Source of the DNA: Streptomyces spiralis
Lineage (GTDB): Bacteria > Actinomycetota > Actinomycetes > Streptomycetales > Streptomycetaceae
NCBI RefSeq assembly: GCF_014654675.1
Contig: NZ_BNBC01000024.1
Span: 1 to 64,000 of the forward strand
DNA: 64,000 nucleotides
Direction: 5' to 3'
Below the pieces are notes generated by a model. It was given only the letters and a program-made list of their open reading frames with translations. It made no database searches and was not told where the DNA came from. The position numbers and the translations under genes were made by a program. Of the stretch, positions 32,426-40,693 are shown in pieces; the first letter of the stretch is position 1; every line of letters begins with the position of its first letter.

Positions 32426-32767
32426 TCAGCCGCCGTTGCGCGGCGCCCACATGATCACGGCCATGCCGGCGAGGCAGATCAGCGCTCCGGTCAGGTCCCA
32501 GCGGTCCGGGCGGTAGCCGTCCGCGACCACGCCCCACAGGATCGAGCCGGCCACGAAGATCCCGCCGTAGGCGGCGAGGATGCGGCCGAAGTGGACGTCG
32601 GGCTGGTAGGTGGCGACGAAGCCGTACGCGCCGAGCGCGAGGACTCCGCCGACGGCCCACAGCCAGCCGCGCTGCTCGCGCACGCCCTGCCAGATCAGCC
32701 AGGCGCCGCCGATCTCGAAGAGCGCGGCGACGACGAAGAGGGCGGCGGAGCGGAGGATCAGGGGCAT
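32426..32767 (-). CDS. YnfA family (UPF0060) membrane protein
   Basis: A 113-residue protein with four transmembrane helices; it matches the UPF0060/YnfA family of small-multidrug-resistance-like proteins. The signatures FEIGGAWLIWQGVREQ and YGFVATYQPDVHFGRILAAYGGIFVAGS are present. It ends with CLAGMAVIMWAPRNGG. In some bacteria YnfA exports cationic dyes; here the role is inferred by family only. It starts at ATG 32767, within 50 bases of the MITE-like element. Confidence 0.92.
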   Translation of the reverse strand: MPLILRSAALFVVAALFEIGGAWLIWQGVREQRGWLWAVGGVLALGAYGFVATYQPDVHFGRILAAYGGIFVAGSILWGVVADGYRPDRWDLTGALICLAGMAVIMWAPRNGG

Positions 32768-32816
32768 GGGGGCAGCTTCGCACGGGGCGCCGGGCGGTCC
32801 GGTGGCCGCGGTGTGG

Positions 32817-32985
32817 CTAGTGCCCCGGCAGGCAACGTTTGCCCGTCAAGGAGCGGCGTCCGGTGCGTGCTCTCGGCGTGCTGGCCGGAAGTCCTCGTAC
32901 TGGACGTACTTGGGCTTTCGGGCGGTGCGGCGAGAGGGCGTGCCGGGCGTCGCGACGGGGCGAACGTTGCCTGTTGGGGCACTAG
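32817..32985 (+). mobile_element. 169-bp palindromic MITE-like element
   Basis: Terminal inverted repeats of 25 bp run from CTAGTGCCCC (32817) inward and end with GGGGCACTAG (to 32985); three mismatches, all transitions. The whole interior continues as an imperfect stem to a 5-base TGGAC loop at 32901-32905. CTAG at both ends may be the target duplication. It contains no transposase. Its right end supplies the TAG stop (32982-32984) of the LysR gene. In a 39-position interior alignment, 9 of 12 arm differences are compatible with G.U pairing in + strand RNA. Confidence 0.75.
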
Positions 32986-33941
32986 GGGGTCGTGCGGTGG
33001 GCCCACGCCGGTGTCCAGATCTCGTCGCCTCGGAGTCGCCGCTCGGGGCCGGACCGGGTGAGGTGCTCGCGGAGGGCGGCGAGCGCGGGATGCGGGTTGT
33101 CGCGGTGGTGGAGGAGGCAGTGCGGGTAGACCGGCGTCGGGTGGTGCAGGGCAATACGGCGCAGGTCGTAGTCGGCGGGCCACAGGACCCGGGTGAGCTC
33201 GCCCACGAAGGTGGCGAGCGTCGTGGAGTCGGCGAGCACGTCGGGCAGCGGCTCGGTGCCGAAGTGCGGTCCGACCACGTCGATGGACAGGCCGAACGCG
33301 GCGGCGAGATCGGCGTAGTAGGCGGCCCACTCGGTGCCGGGTGGGAGCTCCGGCATCCAGATCCGGTGTCCGGCGAGCTCGGCGGGGGCGACCGCGGGGG
33401 CGTCGGCGAAGGGGTGGCCCGGTCCGGTGAGCAACTGAAGGGGTTCGTCGTGGACCGGGGTGGCCCGGATGTCGTCGGGCAGTGGCCGGCCGGGCATGGC
33501 GACGGCGCGGAACGAGGCGTCGATCGTGCCGGAGCGGATGGCGGTGACGGCCGCTTCGACGTCGTGGAGGGTCACCACGTCGAGTTCGGTGCTCGGGTGC
33601 GCCCGCAGGAAGTCGCGCAGCAGGGCGGCGGGGGCGAGCTTGCGGCCGATGACGTCGACGCGGAGGGCGCGCCGGCCGGGCCGTACGGAGGCCGCCGCGC
33701 GTTCCTCGGCGCGCAGCAGTTCGCGGGCGTGGGGCAGGAACGCCTGCCCGTCGACGGTGAGGCGGGCCCCGCGCGCGGTCCGGGTGAACAGCCGTACGCC
33801 GAGGTCCTTCTCCAGTGCGGCGACGCGCTTGGAGACGGCCTGCTGGGTGATCGACAGGTCGGTGGCGGCGTCCTGGAACCGGCCCGCGTCGGCCACGGCG
33901 ACGAAGGTCCGTACGGCGTTGAGGTCCACGTCGGTCGACAC
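32982..33941 (-). CDS. LysR-family transcriptional regulator
   Basis: A 319-residue LTTR. The N-terminal winged helix (residues ~6-65) contains the helix-turn-helix GRFQDAATDLSITQQAVSKRVAALE, and the rest is the periplasmic-binding-like effector domain. Start GTG 33941 has GAGAGG upstream. The terminal residues (HRTTP) run into the TAG of the MITE-like element, so the native C-terminus may have been changed by insertion. It is divergent from an MFS gene, its probable target. Confidence 0.88.
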   Translation of the reverse strand: MSTDVDLNAVRTFVAVADAGRFQDAATDLSITQQAVSKRVAALEKDLGVRLFTRTARGARLTVDGQAFLPHARELLRAEERAAASVRPGRRALRVDVIGRKLAPAALLRDFLRAHPSTELDVVTLHDVEAAVTAIRSGTIDASFRAVAMPGRPLPDDIRATPVHDEPLQLLTGPGHPFADAPAVAPAELAGHRIWMPELPPGTEWAAYYADLAAAFGLSIDVVGPHFGTEPLPDVLADSTTLATFVGELTRVLWPADYDLRRIALHHPTPVYPHCLLHHRDNPHPALAALREHLTRSGPERRLRGDEIWTPAWAHRTTP

Positions 33942-34010
33942 TAGGGCCTCTCGTTCAGATCATGCCGGGCTCGCGGGGCGATGCGAACGAAAGTCCCCAG
34001 CCGCTGGTCG

Positions 34011-34027
34011 CACAACCGGCGGTTGTG
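34011..34027. promoter_or_regulatory. 17-bp dyad between LysR and MFS genes
   Basis: CACAACCG-G-CGGTTGTG is a perfect 8-bp dyad around one base in the 239-base divergent intergenic region. It is a likely operator for the adjacent LysR protein. Confidence 0.55.
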
Positions 34028-34180
34028 GCTCGGCGGGCCGGATGGTTGTTTGCCGCGCGGACCGGCCGGGGGCTTGGATGGCGCGGGCCGGTCGGCACGA
34101 GGGTGTCCCGGCGGGCGGGCGCCGTGGTGTGCGGGCGCTCCGCGGTGCGAGTCGGCGAGGTGTGGTGAGGAGGCGTGGGC

Positions 34181-35446
34181 GTGGCGGCCGGGCGGCGGGT
34201 GCTGGGGCGGCGGTTCGGGTGGCTGTGGGCCGCGTACGCGGTCAGCACGTTCGGGACCTGGCTGGCGTTCGACGCCTTCGCGCTGATCGCGGTGGTGGTG
34301 CTGCACGCCGGGTCGGCCGAGGTGGCGCTGCTGTCGGCGGCGGGGCCGGCGGTGGGAGCGCTGGCCGCGGCGCCGCTCGGGCCGTGGATCGAGTTCCGGC
34401 GCAAGCGGCCCGTGATGATCGCGACGGACCTGGTCCGGTTCGCCGCGCTGACGAGTGTGCCGGTGGCGTTCGCGGTCGGCGGGCTCGGGATCGGCTGGCT
34501 GCTCGCGGTGTCGGTGGTGGTCGCCGCGGCGGACATCGCGTTCGGGGCGGCGAGCGGGGCGTATCTGAAGAGCCTGGTGCCGGCGGCGGACCTGCTGGTG
34601 GCGAGCAGCCGATTCGAGTCGACGACGTGGACGGCGTCGGTGCTGGGGCCGCCGGTCGGGGGCGCGCTGGTGGGGATCTTCGGGCCGGTGGTGACGGTGG
34701 CGGCCGACGCGGTCAGCTATCTGCTGTCGGCGGCCGGCATCCGGGCGATCGGCGGGAACGAGCCCGAGCCGGCGCGGCGGGCCGCGCGCGGGGAGGCACC
34801 GGCCGGCCGAATGCGGGCGGGTGATCTGCTCGACGGGTGGCGGTTCATCCTGGCGCACCCGACGCTGCGGCCGTTGTTCGTCAACACGGTCCTGGTCAAC
34901 GCACTGATCATGGTGTCCTCGCCGCTGCTCGCGGTGTTGATGCTGGGGCCGCTCGGGTTCGCGCCGTGGCAGTACGGGCTCGCCTTCGCCGGGCCGTGTG
35001 TGGGCGGTCTGGTCGGCTCGCGGCTGGCGCGTCCGCTGGTCGCCCGGTTCGGGCAACGGCGGGTCCTGCTCACCGCGGGGGCGCTGCGCGTGTGCTGGCC
35101 GGTGGGGCTGGTCTTCGTCCGGCCGGGGGTGTCCGGGCTGGTGCTGGTGATGGCGGTGGAGCTGGTGCTGATCACGTGCTGCGGTGTGTTCGGCCCGGTG
35201 TACGCCGCCTACCGGCTGGAGCAGGCCCCGCCCGACCGGGTGGCCCGTACGCTGTCGGCCTGGTCGGTCACCGGCAAGGCGACCACCGCGACCCTCACCG
35301 CGCTGTGGGGTCTGCTGGCCTCGCTCACCGGCCCGCGCACCGCCATCGGCGCCGCGGGTCTGCTGCTGCTCGCGACGCCGGTGCTCCTGCCGTGGCGGGA
35401 GCGGCTGCCCGGGCCGCGGCCGGTGGCCGCGGAGGTTCTCCCGTGA
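34181..35446 (+). CDS. MFS transporter, EntS/macrolide-efflux-like
   Basis: A 421-residue permease with ~12 transmembrane helices of the DHA3 type. It has the post-TM2 basic loop region (GPWIEFRRKRPVMIATDLVRF) and the ASSRFESTTWTASVLGPPVGGALVG segment seen in enterobactin-exporter-like proteins. GTG 34181 is chosen because GGAGG lies 7 bases upstream; GTG 34175 is too close to it. It probably exports a small molecule and is probably controlled by the divergent LysR protein. Confidence 0.85.
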   Translation: MAAGRRVLGRRFGWLWAAYAVSTFGTWLAFDAFALIAVVVLHAGSAEVALLSAAGPAVGALAAAPLGPWIEFRRKRPVMIATDLVRFAALTSVPVAFAVGGLGIGWLLAVSVVVAAADIAFGAASGAYLKSLVPAADLLVASSRFESTTWTASVLGPPVGGALVGIFGPVVTVAADAVSYLLSAAGIRAIGGNEPEPARRAARGEAPAGRMRAGDLLDGWRFILAHPTLRPLFVNTVLVNALIMVSSPLLAVLMLGPLGFAPWQYGLAFAGPCVGGLVGSRLARPLVARFGQRRVLLTAGALRVCWPVGLVFVRPGVSGLVLVMAVELVLITCCGVFGPVYAAYRLEQAPPDRVARTLSAWSVTGKATTATLTALWGLLASLTGPRTAIGAAGLLLLATPVLLPWRERLPGPRPVAAEVLP

Positions 35447-35510
35447 TGCCCGGGGAGCGGCCCGGCAGCGAGATCGACGACCGTCGCCGGCGGCCCGGGC
35501 GGGCAGCCCA

Positions 35511-35544
35511 CGGTCCCCACCGCGCCGGTGCGCCGTGGGGACCG
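35511..35544. terminator. Terminator between MFS and chitinase genes
   Basis: CGGTCCCCAC (35511-35520) pairs with GTGGGGACCG (35535-35544), with GC-rich inner loop sequence that can pair further. It lies between two convergent genes. Confidence 0.7.
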
Positions 35545-35565
35545 CGGGGTGTCACGTGCGGGCGG

Positions 35566-37890
35566 TCAGTTCTGGAGCCCTGAGTTCAGGGCGCCGAGGA
35601 GCGTGCCGTTCGGTGTGTCGCCGGACATCTCCCAGATCATCGCGCCGAGCAGGTGCTTGGACTTGATGTACGCGGCCTTCTTGCCGATGGACCAGGTGTC
35701 GTCGAAGGACCACCACTGGCCGTTGGGGCCGGTGTAGCCGTACGTGGCCACGGTCTGGTCGTTGTGGTACACCGTCAGCCCCGGCACGCTGGTGACGAGG
35801 TTGTTGTAGCCGCGGGTACCCGCCTCCTCCTGGAACTGGCCGGGCGCGGCCCCGTTGGCGCTCTGCCACTCGCCGTGCGCCCCGCCGTCGGCGACCTGCT
35901 GCCAGCCCCGCCCGTAGAACGGGAAGCCGACGGTGAGCTTGCGCGGGCTCACCCCGGCGTCGAGGTAGGCCTGGACCGCGCCGTCGATGCTGAAGTCGTT
36001 CGGGTACGGCGACTTCGGGTCGGGGTAGAGGTTGGAGGCGTCGCCGGTGCGGTTGGGCTCCCAGGAGTTGTCGCTGCCCGAGCCGTGGAAGTCGTAGCCC
36101 TGGACGTTCAGGATGTCCATGTCCTTCGACACCTGCTGCAGGTCCCAGCCGGCGGTGACCTTCTTCGGGTCGGCCGGGGTGAACGCGGTGAGCAGCTTGT
36201 GGTCGCCGCCCAGCGCGTCGAGCTGGACGCGGAACTCGTGGATCAGCGCGGCGAAGTTCGCCTTGTCGTCGGCGCTCCAGTGGTTGCCGGGGTGCCCGTC
36301 GGGCGAGCCGGGCCACTCCCAGTCCAGGTCGAAGCCGTCGAAGATGCCGGCGGCCACGCCCGGCCCGCCCGCGCCCTCGTAGGCGGGCAGGTTGCCCTTG
36401 ATGTACATGTCGATGCAGGACTTGACGAACTTCTTGCGGGACGCGTCGGTCTTGGCCACGTCGGAGAAGTACTTGGAGTACGTCCAGCCGCCCAGCGACT
36501 CCACGACCTTCAGGTGCGGGTACTTCGCCTTCAGCTCCTTGAGCTGGTTGAAGTTGCCGCGCAGCTTGCCCCAGCCGTCGTCGGCCTGGCCGTTGACGGA
36601 CTGGGCCGCGGAGAAGGCGCGGCCGTAGTCGGCCTCGGCGTCACCGGCGCCGTCGCCCTGGTTGGGGTCCTCCGGGTCGGCGGTGGTGCCCTTGGTCACG
36701 CCGTTGAGGCAGGTCAGGTTGACCGGGTCGATGTTGCCGAACGCGTAGTTGACGACGTCCAGCTTGGCCGCGGCACCGGCGGTGTCGAGGTTCTTGACGA
36801 AGTACTGGCGGCCGTAGATGCCCCACTGCACGAAGTACCCGACCTTGGCGTATCCGCCGTCGCCCACCGGGTCCTTGGTGGTGACGGTGACCGCGTTGCT
36901 CGCGGGGGAGGAGTTGTCGGCCAGGTCGCGGGCCTTGACGGTGAACGTGTAGGCGGTGGTGGGCATCAGGCCGCCGACCGTCGCGGTCCGGGTGTCGGCC
37001 GGGACGGTCGTGGCGAGCGTCGAGCCCCGGTAGACGTCGTACGCGGCCACGCGGTTGTTGTCCGTCGCCGCGCTCCAGGACAGCTGCACGGTGCTGGAGG
37101 TGACGGCACCGGCGGTGAGGCCGCCCGGCGCGGTCGGCGGGACGGTGTCGGTGGACGGGTCGAAGGTCTTCGCGGTGACCGGGTCGCTGAGCGCCCCGAG
37201 GTTGCCGCGGGAGTCCTTGGCCCGAACGGTGAACTGGTAGGACGTCGCCGGGGACAGGTCCTGGACGACCGCCTGGGTGGTGCCGCTGGAGGCGACCACG
37301 GTGTTGCCGCGCAGCACGTCGTAGGAGGCCACCGGGAAGTCGCCCCTGGCCGCGGCGTTCCACTTCAGCGTCACGGTGTGGGCGGTGGCGTCGGCGACCG
37401 CGACACCCGTCGGTGCCGCCGGGGGCGTGGCCGGTGTGCCGTCGCACTTGGCGCCGTTGATGATGCAGCCGGTCGGTGCGGACATCGACCCGGACGCGGT
37501 GAAGGTGTAGCTGTAGGGGTACGTCGAACCGCCCGCCGGGATGGTGGAGTTGTAGTAGGCGGGCAGGGCGGTGACGTGCGAGCCGCTGGTGGTGTGCGTG
37601 CCGTACATGTCGCTGGTGATCGTCACGCCGGCCGGCAGGTCGAACTCCAGCGTCCAGCCGTTGACCGCGGCGGACGTGCCGTTCTTGACCGTGTAGGTGC
37701 CCGTCCACGAATTGCCGCTGCCGGTGCTGCTGAACTCGGCGGTCAGCGCGCCGGCGGCGTGGGCCGCGGGCGCGTCGACCGCGGTGAGCCCGGCCAGCGC
37801 CAGGCCCAGCGTGGCGAGCCCGGCGGCCAGCCGCCGCAGCGGCCGCACCGGTGTTCGGGGGGATCTCGGGGGTCTGAGCCTTGACGACAT
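35566..37890 (-). CDS. Secreted GH18 chitinase with CBM2 and two FnIII domains
   Basis: A 774-residue exo-enzyme. A long signal peptide (residues 1 to ~46, ending AHAAG) is followed by a CBM2-like cellulose/chitin-binding domain (about 48-150; Cys pair in CIINGAKC), two fibronectin III repeats (about 155-240 and 255-345) and a GH18 catalytic domain (about 355-774). The GH18 motif DxxDxDxE is present as FDGFDLDWEWP. It hydrolyses chitin outside the cell. ATG 37890 has AAGGAG upstream. The upstream region contains DasR-like sites, so GlcNAc-responsive control is likely. Confidence 0.95.
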   Translation of the reverse strand: MSSRLRPPRSPRTPVRPLRRLAAGLATLGLALAGLTAVDAPAAHAAGALTAEFSSTGSGNSWTGTYTVKNGTSAAVNGWTLEFDLPAGVTITSDMYGTHTTSGSHVTALPAYYNSTIPAGGSTYPYSYTFTASGSMSAPTGCIINGAKCDGTPATPPAAPTGVAVADATAHTVTLKWNAAARGDFPVASYDVLRGNTVVASSGTTQAVVQDLSPATSYQFTVRAKDSRGNLGALSDPVTAKTFDPSTDTVPPTAPGGLTAGAVTSSTVQLSWSAATDNNRVAAYDVYRGSTLATTVPADTRTATVGGLMPTTAYTFTVKARDLADNSSPASNAVTVTTKDPVGDGGYAKVGYFVQWGIYGRQYFVKNLDTAGAAAKLDVVNYAFGNIDPVNLTCLNGVTKGTTADPEDPNQGDGAGDAEADYGRAFSAAQSVNGQADDGWGKLRGNFNQLKELKAKYPHLKVVESLGGWTYSKYFSDVAKTDASRKKFVKSCIDMYIKGNLPAYEGAGGPGVAAGIFDGFDLDWEWPGSPDGHPGNHWSADDKANFAALIHEFRVQLDALGGDHKLLTAFTPADPKKVTAGWDLQQVSKDMDILNVQGYDFHGSGSDNSWEPNRTGDASNLYPDPKSPYPNDFSIDGAVQAYLDAGVSPRKLTVGFPFYGRGWQQVADGGAHGEWQSANGAAPGQFQEEAGTRGYNNLVTSVPGLTVYHNDQTVATYGYTGPNGQWWSFDDTWSIGKKAAYIKSKHLLGAMIWEMSGDTPNGTLLGALNSGLQN

Positions 37891-38133
37891 CGCTCTCCTT
37901 GGTCGTGGGAGACGCCAGTACGGCCCGGGGCGGGGCCGTGCACAGAGCCGTGCCCGCAGAGGGAGGCCCGGAGAGGTGCAGCCGGACGCGGGCCGCGGCC
38001 GCGGGTGAGGGAGGCCGGACGCGGCACGCCGGGTACGGGGAAGCCCCTCGCTCCCGGCCCGCCTCTGCGCTTGGTGGTGCCGGACTCCCAGGACAGCCGA
38101 CGGCCCCGGGCGCGGGCAATGCGTCGGCCGAAT

Positions 38134-38151
38134 AATTGGACTGAACCAATT
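38134..38151 (-). promoter_or_regulatory. Candidate DasR (dre-like) operator for chitinase
   Basis: AATTGGACTGAACCAATT has 6-bp perfect arms (AATTGG/CCAATT). Read on the minus strand, its core TGGTTCAGTCCA matches 9 of 12 of TGGTCTAGACCA, the dre core as I recall it. It is about 245 bases upstream of the chitinase start. Confidence 0.4.
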
Positions 38152-38196
38152 CGGCCGACCGGGCCGGCTGCGGTCCCGTTGTCGCTGGCAGGAAAC

Positions 38197-38208
38197 GTCT
38201 GGACCAAT
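38197..38208 (-). promoter_or_regulatory. Second dre-like half-site
   Basis: GTCTGGACCAAT resembles the right half of the dre consensus (GTCTAGACCACT). It lies 45 bases from the dyad at 38134-38151. Weak by itself. Confidence 0.25.
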
Positions 38209-38425
38209 CCGGAAAGAAATTACCTTCTCTTTACGATGGGGCGGCGTGTCGCGACCCCTGGGAGCGCCGGGCTCCGGCGGCGGGTCGAGTTCGTCCACGG
38301 TCCGCGGTGAGAGGACGGTAGGCGGCCGCCCCGGGTTGCCCCGGGTCGGTGAGAGCCGGGTAAAAAGGGTGATCGTAGGCCCGCTCGCCCGACTTGCACC
38401 GCTGTGGCCTTGGCAAACTGGACGG

Positions 38426-39160
38426 GTGCCTCAAACTGTGCTGCTCGCCGAAGACGACCGTGCCATCCGCCATGCCCTCGAGCGGGCCCTGACCCTGGAG
38501 GGCTACGAGGTGACGGCGGTCGCCGACGGCGTCGAGGCGCTCGCACAGGCCCACAAGACCCCGCCGGACGTGCTCGTCCTGGACGTGATGATGCCGGGGA
38601 TCGACGGACTCCAGGTCTGCCGGGTTCTGCGCGCCGAGGGCGACCGCACCCCGATCCTCATGCTCACCGCCCTGGTGGAGACCGCCGACCGGATCGCCGG
38701 CCTGGACGCCGGCGCCGACGACTACGTCGTCAAACCGTTCGACGTGGAGGAGGTCTTCGCCCGGCTGCGCGCCCTGCTGCGCCGGACCAGCCCGGCCGGC
38801 ACCCCCGCGGCCGGCGGCCCGGTCGAGGACGCACCGGCGAAGGGGGTGCAGCTGCCCGCGCGGCAGGTCGAGGCGGCCGGGATCCGCATGGACCTCCAGG
38901 CACGCCGGGTGTGGCGCGGCACCCGCGAACTGGAGCTGACGCGCACCGAGTTCGAACTGCTCGAACTGCTGGTCCGCAACGCCGGGATCGTGCTCGACCA
39001 CTCCACCATCTACGACCGCATCTGGGGCTACGACTTCGGCCCCGGCTCCAAGAACCTCGCCGTGTACGTCGGCTATCTGCGCCGCAAGCTCGACGAGCCG
39101 GGCGCGCCGCAGCTGATCCACACCGTGCGCGGGGTGGGTTACGTGCTGCGGGAGGACTGA
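38426..39160 (+). CDS. Two-component response regulator, OmpR/PhoB family
   Basis: A 244-residue regulator. The receiver domain (residues 1 to ~118) shows acidic pocket LLAEDD, phospho-acceptor Asp in VLVLDVMMPG (about residue 52) and the conserved Lys in DYVVKPFD. A Pro/Ala/Gly linker (about 120-145) precedes the winged-helix output domain (ELTRTEFELLELLV to VRGVGYVLRED). GTG 38426 gives MPQTVLLAEDD; no clear Shine-Dalgarno. The partner kinase starts on the next base after the stop. It is MprA/CutR-like; the stimulus is unknown. Confidence 0.93.
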   Translation: MPQTVLLAEDDRAIRHALERALTLEGYEVTAVADGVEALAQAHKTPPDVLVLDVMMPGIDGLQVCRVLRAEGDRTPILMLTALVETADRIAGLDAGADDYVVKPFDVEEVFARLRALLRRTSPAGTPAAGGPVEDAPAKGVQLPARQVEAAGIRMDLQARRVWRGTRELELTRTEFELLELLVRNAGIVLDHSTIYDRIWGYDFGPGSKNLAVYVGYLRRKLDEPGAPQLIHTVRGVGYVLRED

Positions 39161-40654
39161 GTGGGCCGCCTCGCGCGGCTGTCGGCCCGACCGCGGCCCC
39201 GGCTGTCGTCGCTGCGGACCACGTTCGCGGTGACGTTCGCCGTGGTGACCGCCGCCGTCACCATTCTCGTCGGCATCCTGTCGTACAGCTCCGCCGCCCG
39301 GCTGGTGCGGGTGGACCAGCAGTCGGTGTTCACGCAGGTCGTGCAGGACGTGCAGGACGAGGTGCGGCGCTACGACCGCACGCCCGGGGACTTCTCCTCC
39401 TCCCGTCCCGGCCACGAGGTGGTCCGGCCCAGCCGCACCGACGTCCAGGTGCTCGGCGACCGCGGGCAGATCGTGGACCACGGCAGCCCCCAGCTGCCCG
39501 TCACCGCGCGGGACCGGGCGACCGCGGCCGCCGCCACGGCCGGCAGGACCATCGAGTACCGGGACGTGGTCGTCGCCGACGACGTATACCGCATCGCCAC
39601 GGTCGCGCTCGGCGACGGCCGGGGCGCCGTGCAGGTCGCCCAGGAGTTCAGCGACACCGAGGACCTGCTGCGGGCGCTGCAGCAGCGGACGCTGATCCTG
39701 ATGGGCGTCGTGGTCATCGCGGCCGGGCTGTGCGGCTGGTGGCTGGCCCGGCGCATCACCCGCCGCCTGGTGGTGCTGACCTCCGCCGCCGAGGACGTCG
39801 CCCGCACCCGGCGGCTCGGCGTCCAGGTCCCCGTCACCGGCTACGACGAGGTGGGCCGCCTGGGGCGTTCCTTCGACCGCATGCTGGGCCGGCTCGCCCA
39901 GTCCGAGGAGGACCAGCGCCGCCTGGTCCAGGACGCCGGGCACGAGCTCCGTACGCCGCTGACCTCGCTGCGTACGAACATCTCGCTGCTGCGCCGCATC
40001 GACGAACTGCCGCCCGAGACCCGCGAGGAACTGGTCGCCGACCTCACCCAGGAGGCCCGGGAACTCACCGACCTGGTCAACGAACTGGTCGACCTCGCGG
40101 CCGGCCAGTCCGACGCCGAGCCGCCGCAGCGTGTCGACCTGGCCGAGATCGCCGAGGACGTCGCCGGTCTCGCGCGCCGCCGCACCGGGCGCGAGATCGT
40201 GGTCCGCGCGAGCGGCGACACGACGACCGACGGCCGCCCCGCCATGCTCCAGCGGGCGGTGTCCAACCTGGTCGAGAACGCCGCGAAGTTCGACCGGGGC
40301 GGCACGGCACCCATCGAGATCGCGGTCTCCGGCCCCGCCCGGCCGGGCACGGTCCGCGTCGAGGTCCTCGACCGCGGGCCCGGCATCGCCGCGGGTGACC
40401 TGATCCGCGTCTTCGACCGCTTCTACCGCGCCCCCGACGCCCGCTCGCTGCCCGGCTCGGGCCTCGGGCTCTCCATCGTGCGCGAGGTGGCCCTGGCCCA
40501 TGGCGGCGCGCCGTTCGCCTTTCGGCGCGAGGGCGGCGGAGCCGTGATCGGCTTCACGGTGGGGGCGGAACGGGACCGTGATCGGGACCGCGACTGGGAC
40601 CGGGAGCGTGACCGGGACAGGGATCGGTGGCGCCACGACGGCGGCGTGGGCTGA
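39161..40654 (+). CDS. Two-component sensor histidine kinase
   Basis: A 497-residue MprB-type kinase. TM1 lies near residues 21-45 and TM2 near 180-202, with a ~130-residue extracytoplasmic sensor loop between. HAMP follows, then the H-box DAGHELRTPLTSL (about 264-276), N-box (NLVENAAKFD), and G boxes (DRGPGIA, GSGLGLSIV). The gene ends in an Arg/Asp alternating tail (RDRDRDRDWDRERDRDRDR, ~25 residues), a low-complexity expansion of a 6-bp unit. GTG 39161 follows the regulator's TGA directly. Confidence 0.93.
   Translation: MGRLARLSARPRPRLSSLRTTFAVTFAVVTAAVTILVGILSYSSAARLVRVDQQSVFTQVVQDVQDEVRRYDRTPGDFSSSRPGHEVVRPSRTDVQVLGDRGQIVDHGSPQLPVTARDRATAAAATAGRTIEYRDVVVADDVYRIATVALGDGRGAVQVAQEFSDTEDLLRALQQRTLILMGVVVIAAGLCGWWLARRITRRLVVLTSAAEDVARTRRLGVQVPVTGYDEVGRLGRSFDRMLGRLAQSEEDQRRLVQDAGHELRTPLTSLRTNISLLRRIDELPPETREELVADLTQEARELTDLVNELVDLAAGQSDAEPPQRVDLAEIAEDVAGLARRRTGREIVVRASGDTTTDGRPAMLQRAVSNLVENAAKFDRGGTAPIEIAVSGPARPGTVRVEVLDRGPGIAAGDLIRVFDRFYRAPDARSLPGSGLGLSIVREVALAHGGAPFAFRREGGGAVIGFTVGAERDRDRDRDWDRERDRDRDRWRHDGGVG
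40575..40626 (+). repeat. Degenerate 6-bp repeat encoding the RD tail of the kinase
   Basis: Repeats of the form CGGGAC/CGTGAC (ACCGTGATCGGGACCGCGAC and so on) encode alternating Arg-Asp. Periodicity of 6 keeps the frame under slippage. Confidence 0.6.
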
Positions 40655-40667
40655 CGTACGGCGGTAC

Positions 40668-40692
40668 GGCCGCCGTCGTGGCGACGGCGGCC
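40668..40692. terminator. Terminator between kinase and MprF-like genes
   Basis: GGCCGCCGTCG (40668-40678) and CGACGGCGGCC (40682-40692) form a perfect 11-bp stem with a TGG loop between two convergent stops. Confidence 0.75.
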
Positions 40693-40693
40693 C

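Larger units (their letters stand above)
37891..38425. other. Intergenic region between chitinase and response regulator genes
   Basis: A 535-base divergent region. It holds DasR-like elements (38134-38151 and 38197-38208) on the chitinase side and a TTGCAC box (38394-38399) before the regulator gene. The open frames crossing it look like shadow frames. No gene is called. Confidence 0.6.

Noticed and set aside
33942..33990. CTAGGGCCTCTCGTTCAGATC sequence upstream of MFS, possibly an IS end
   Set aside because: It reminded me of transposon termini, but no second end or coding remnant was found. Not called.
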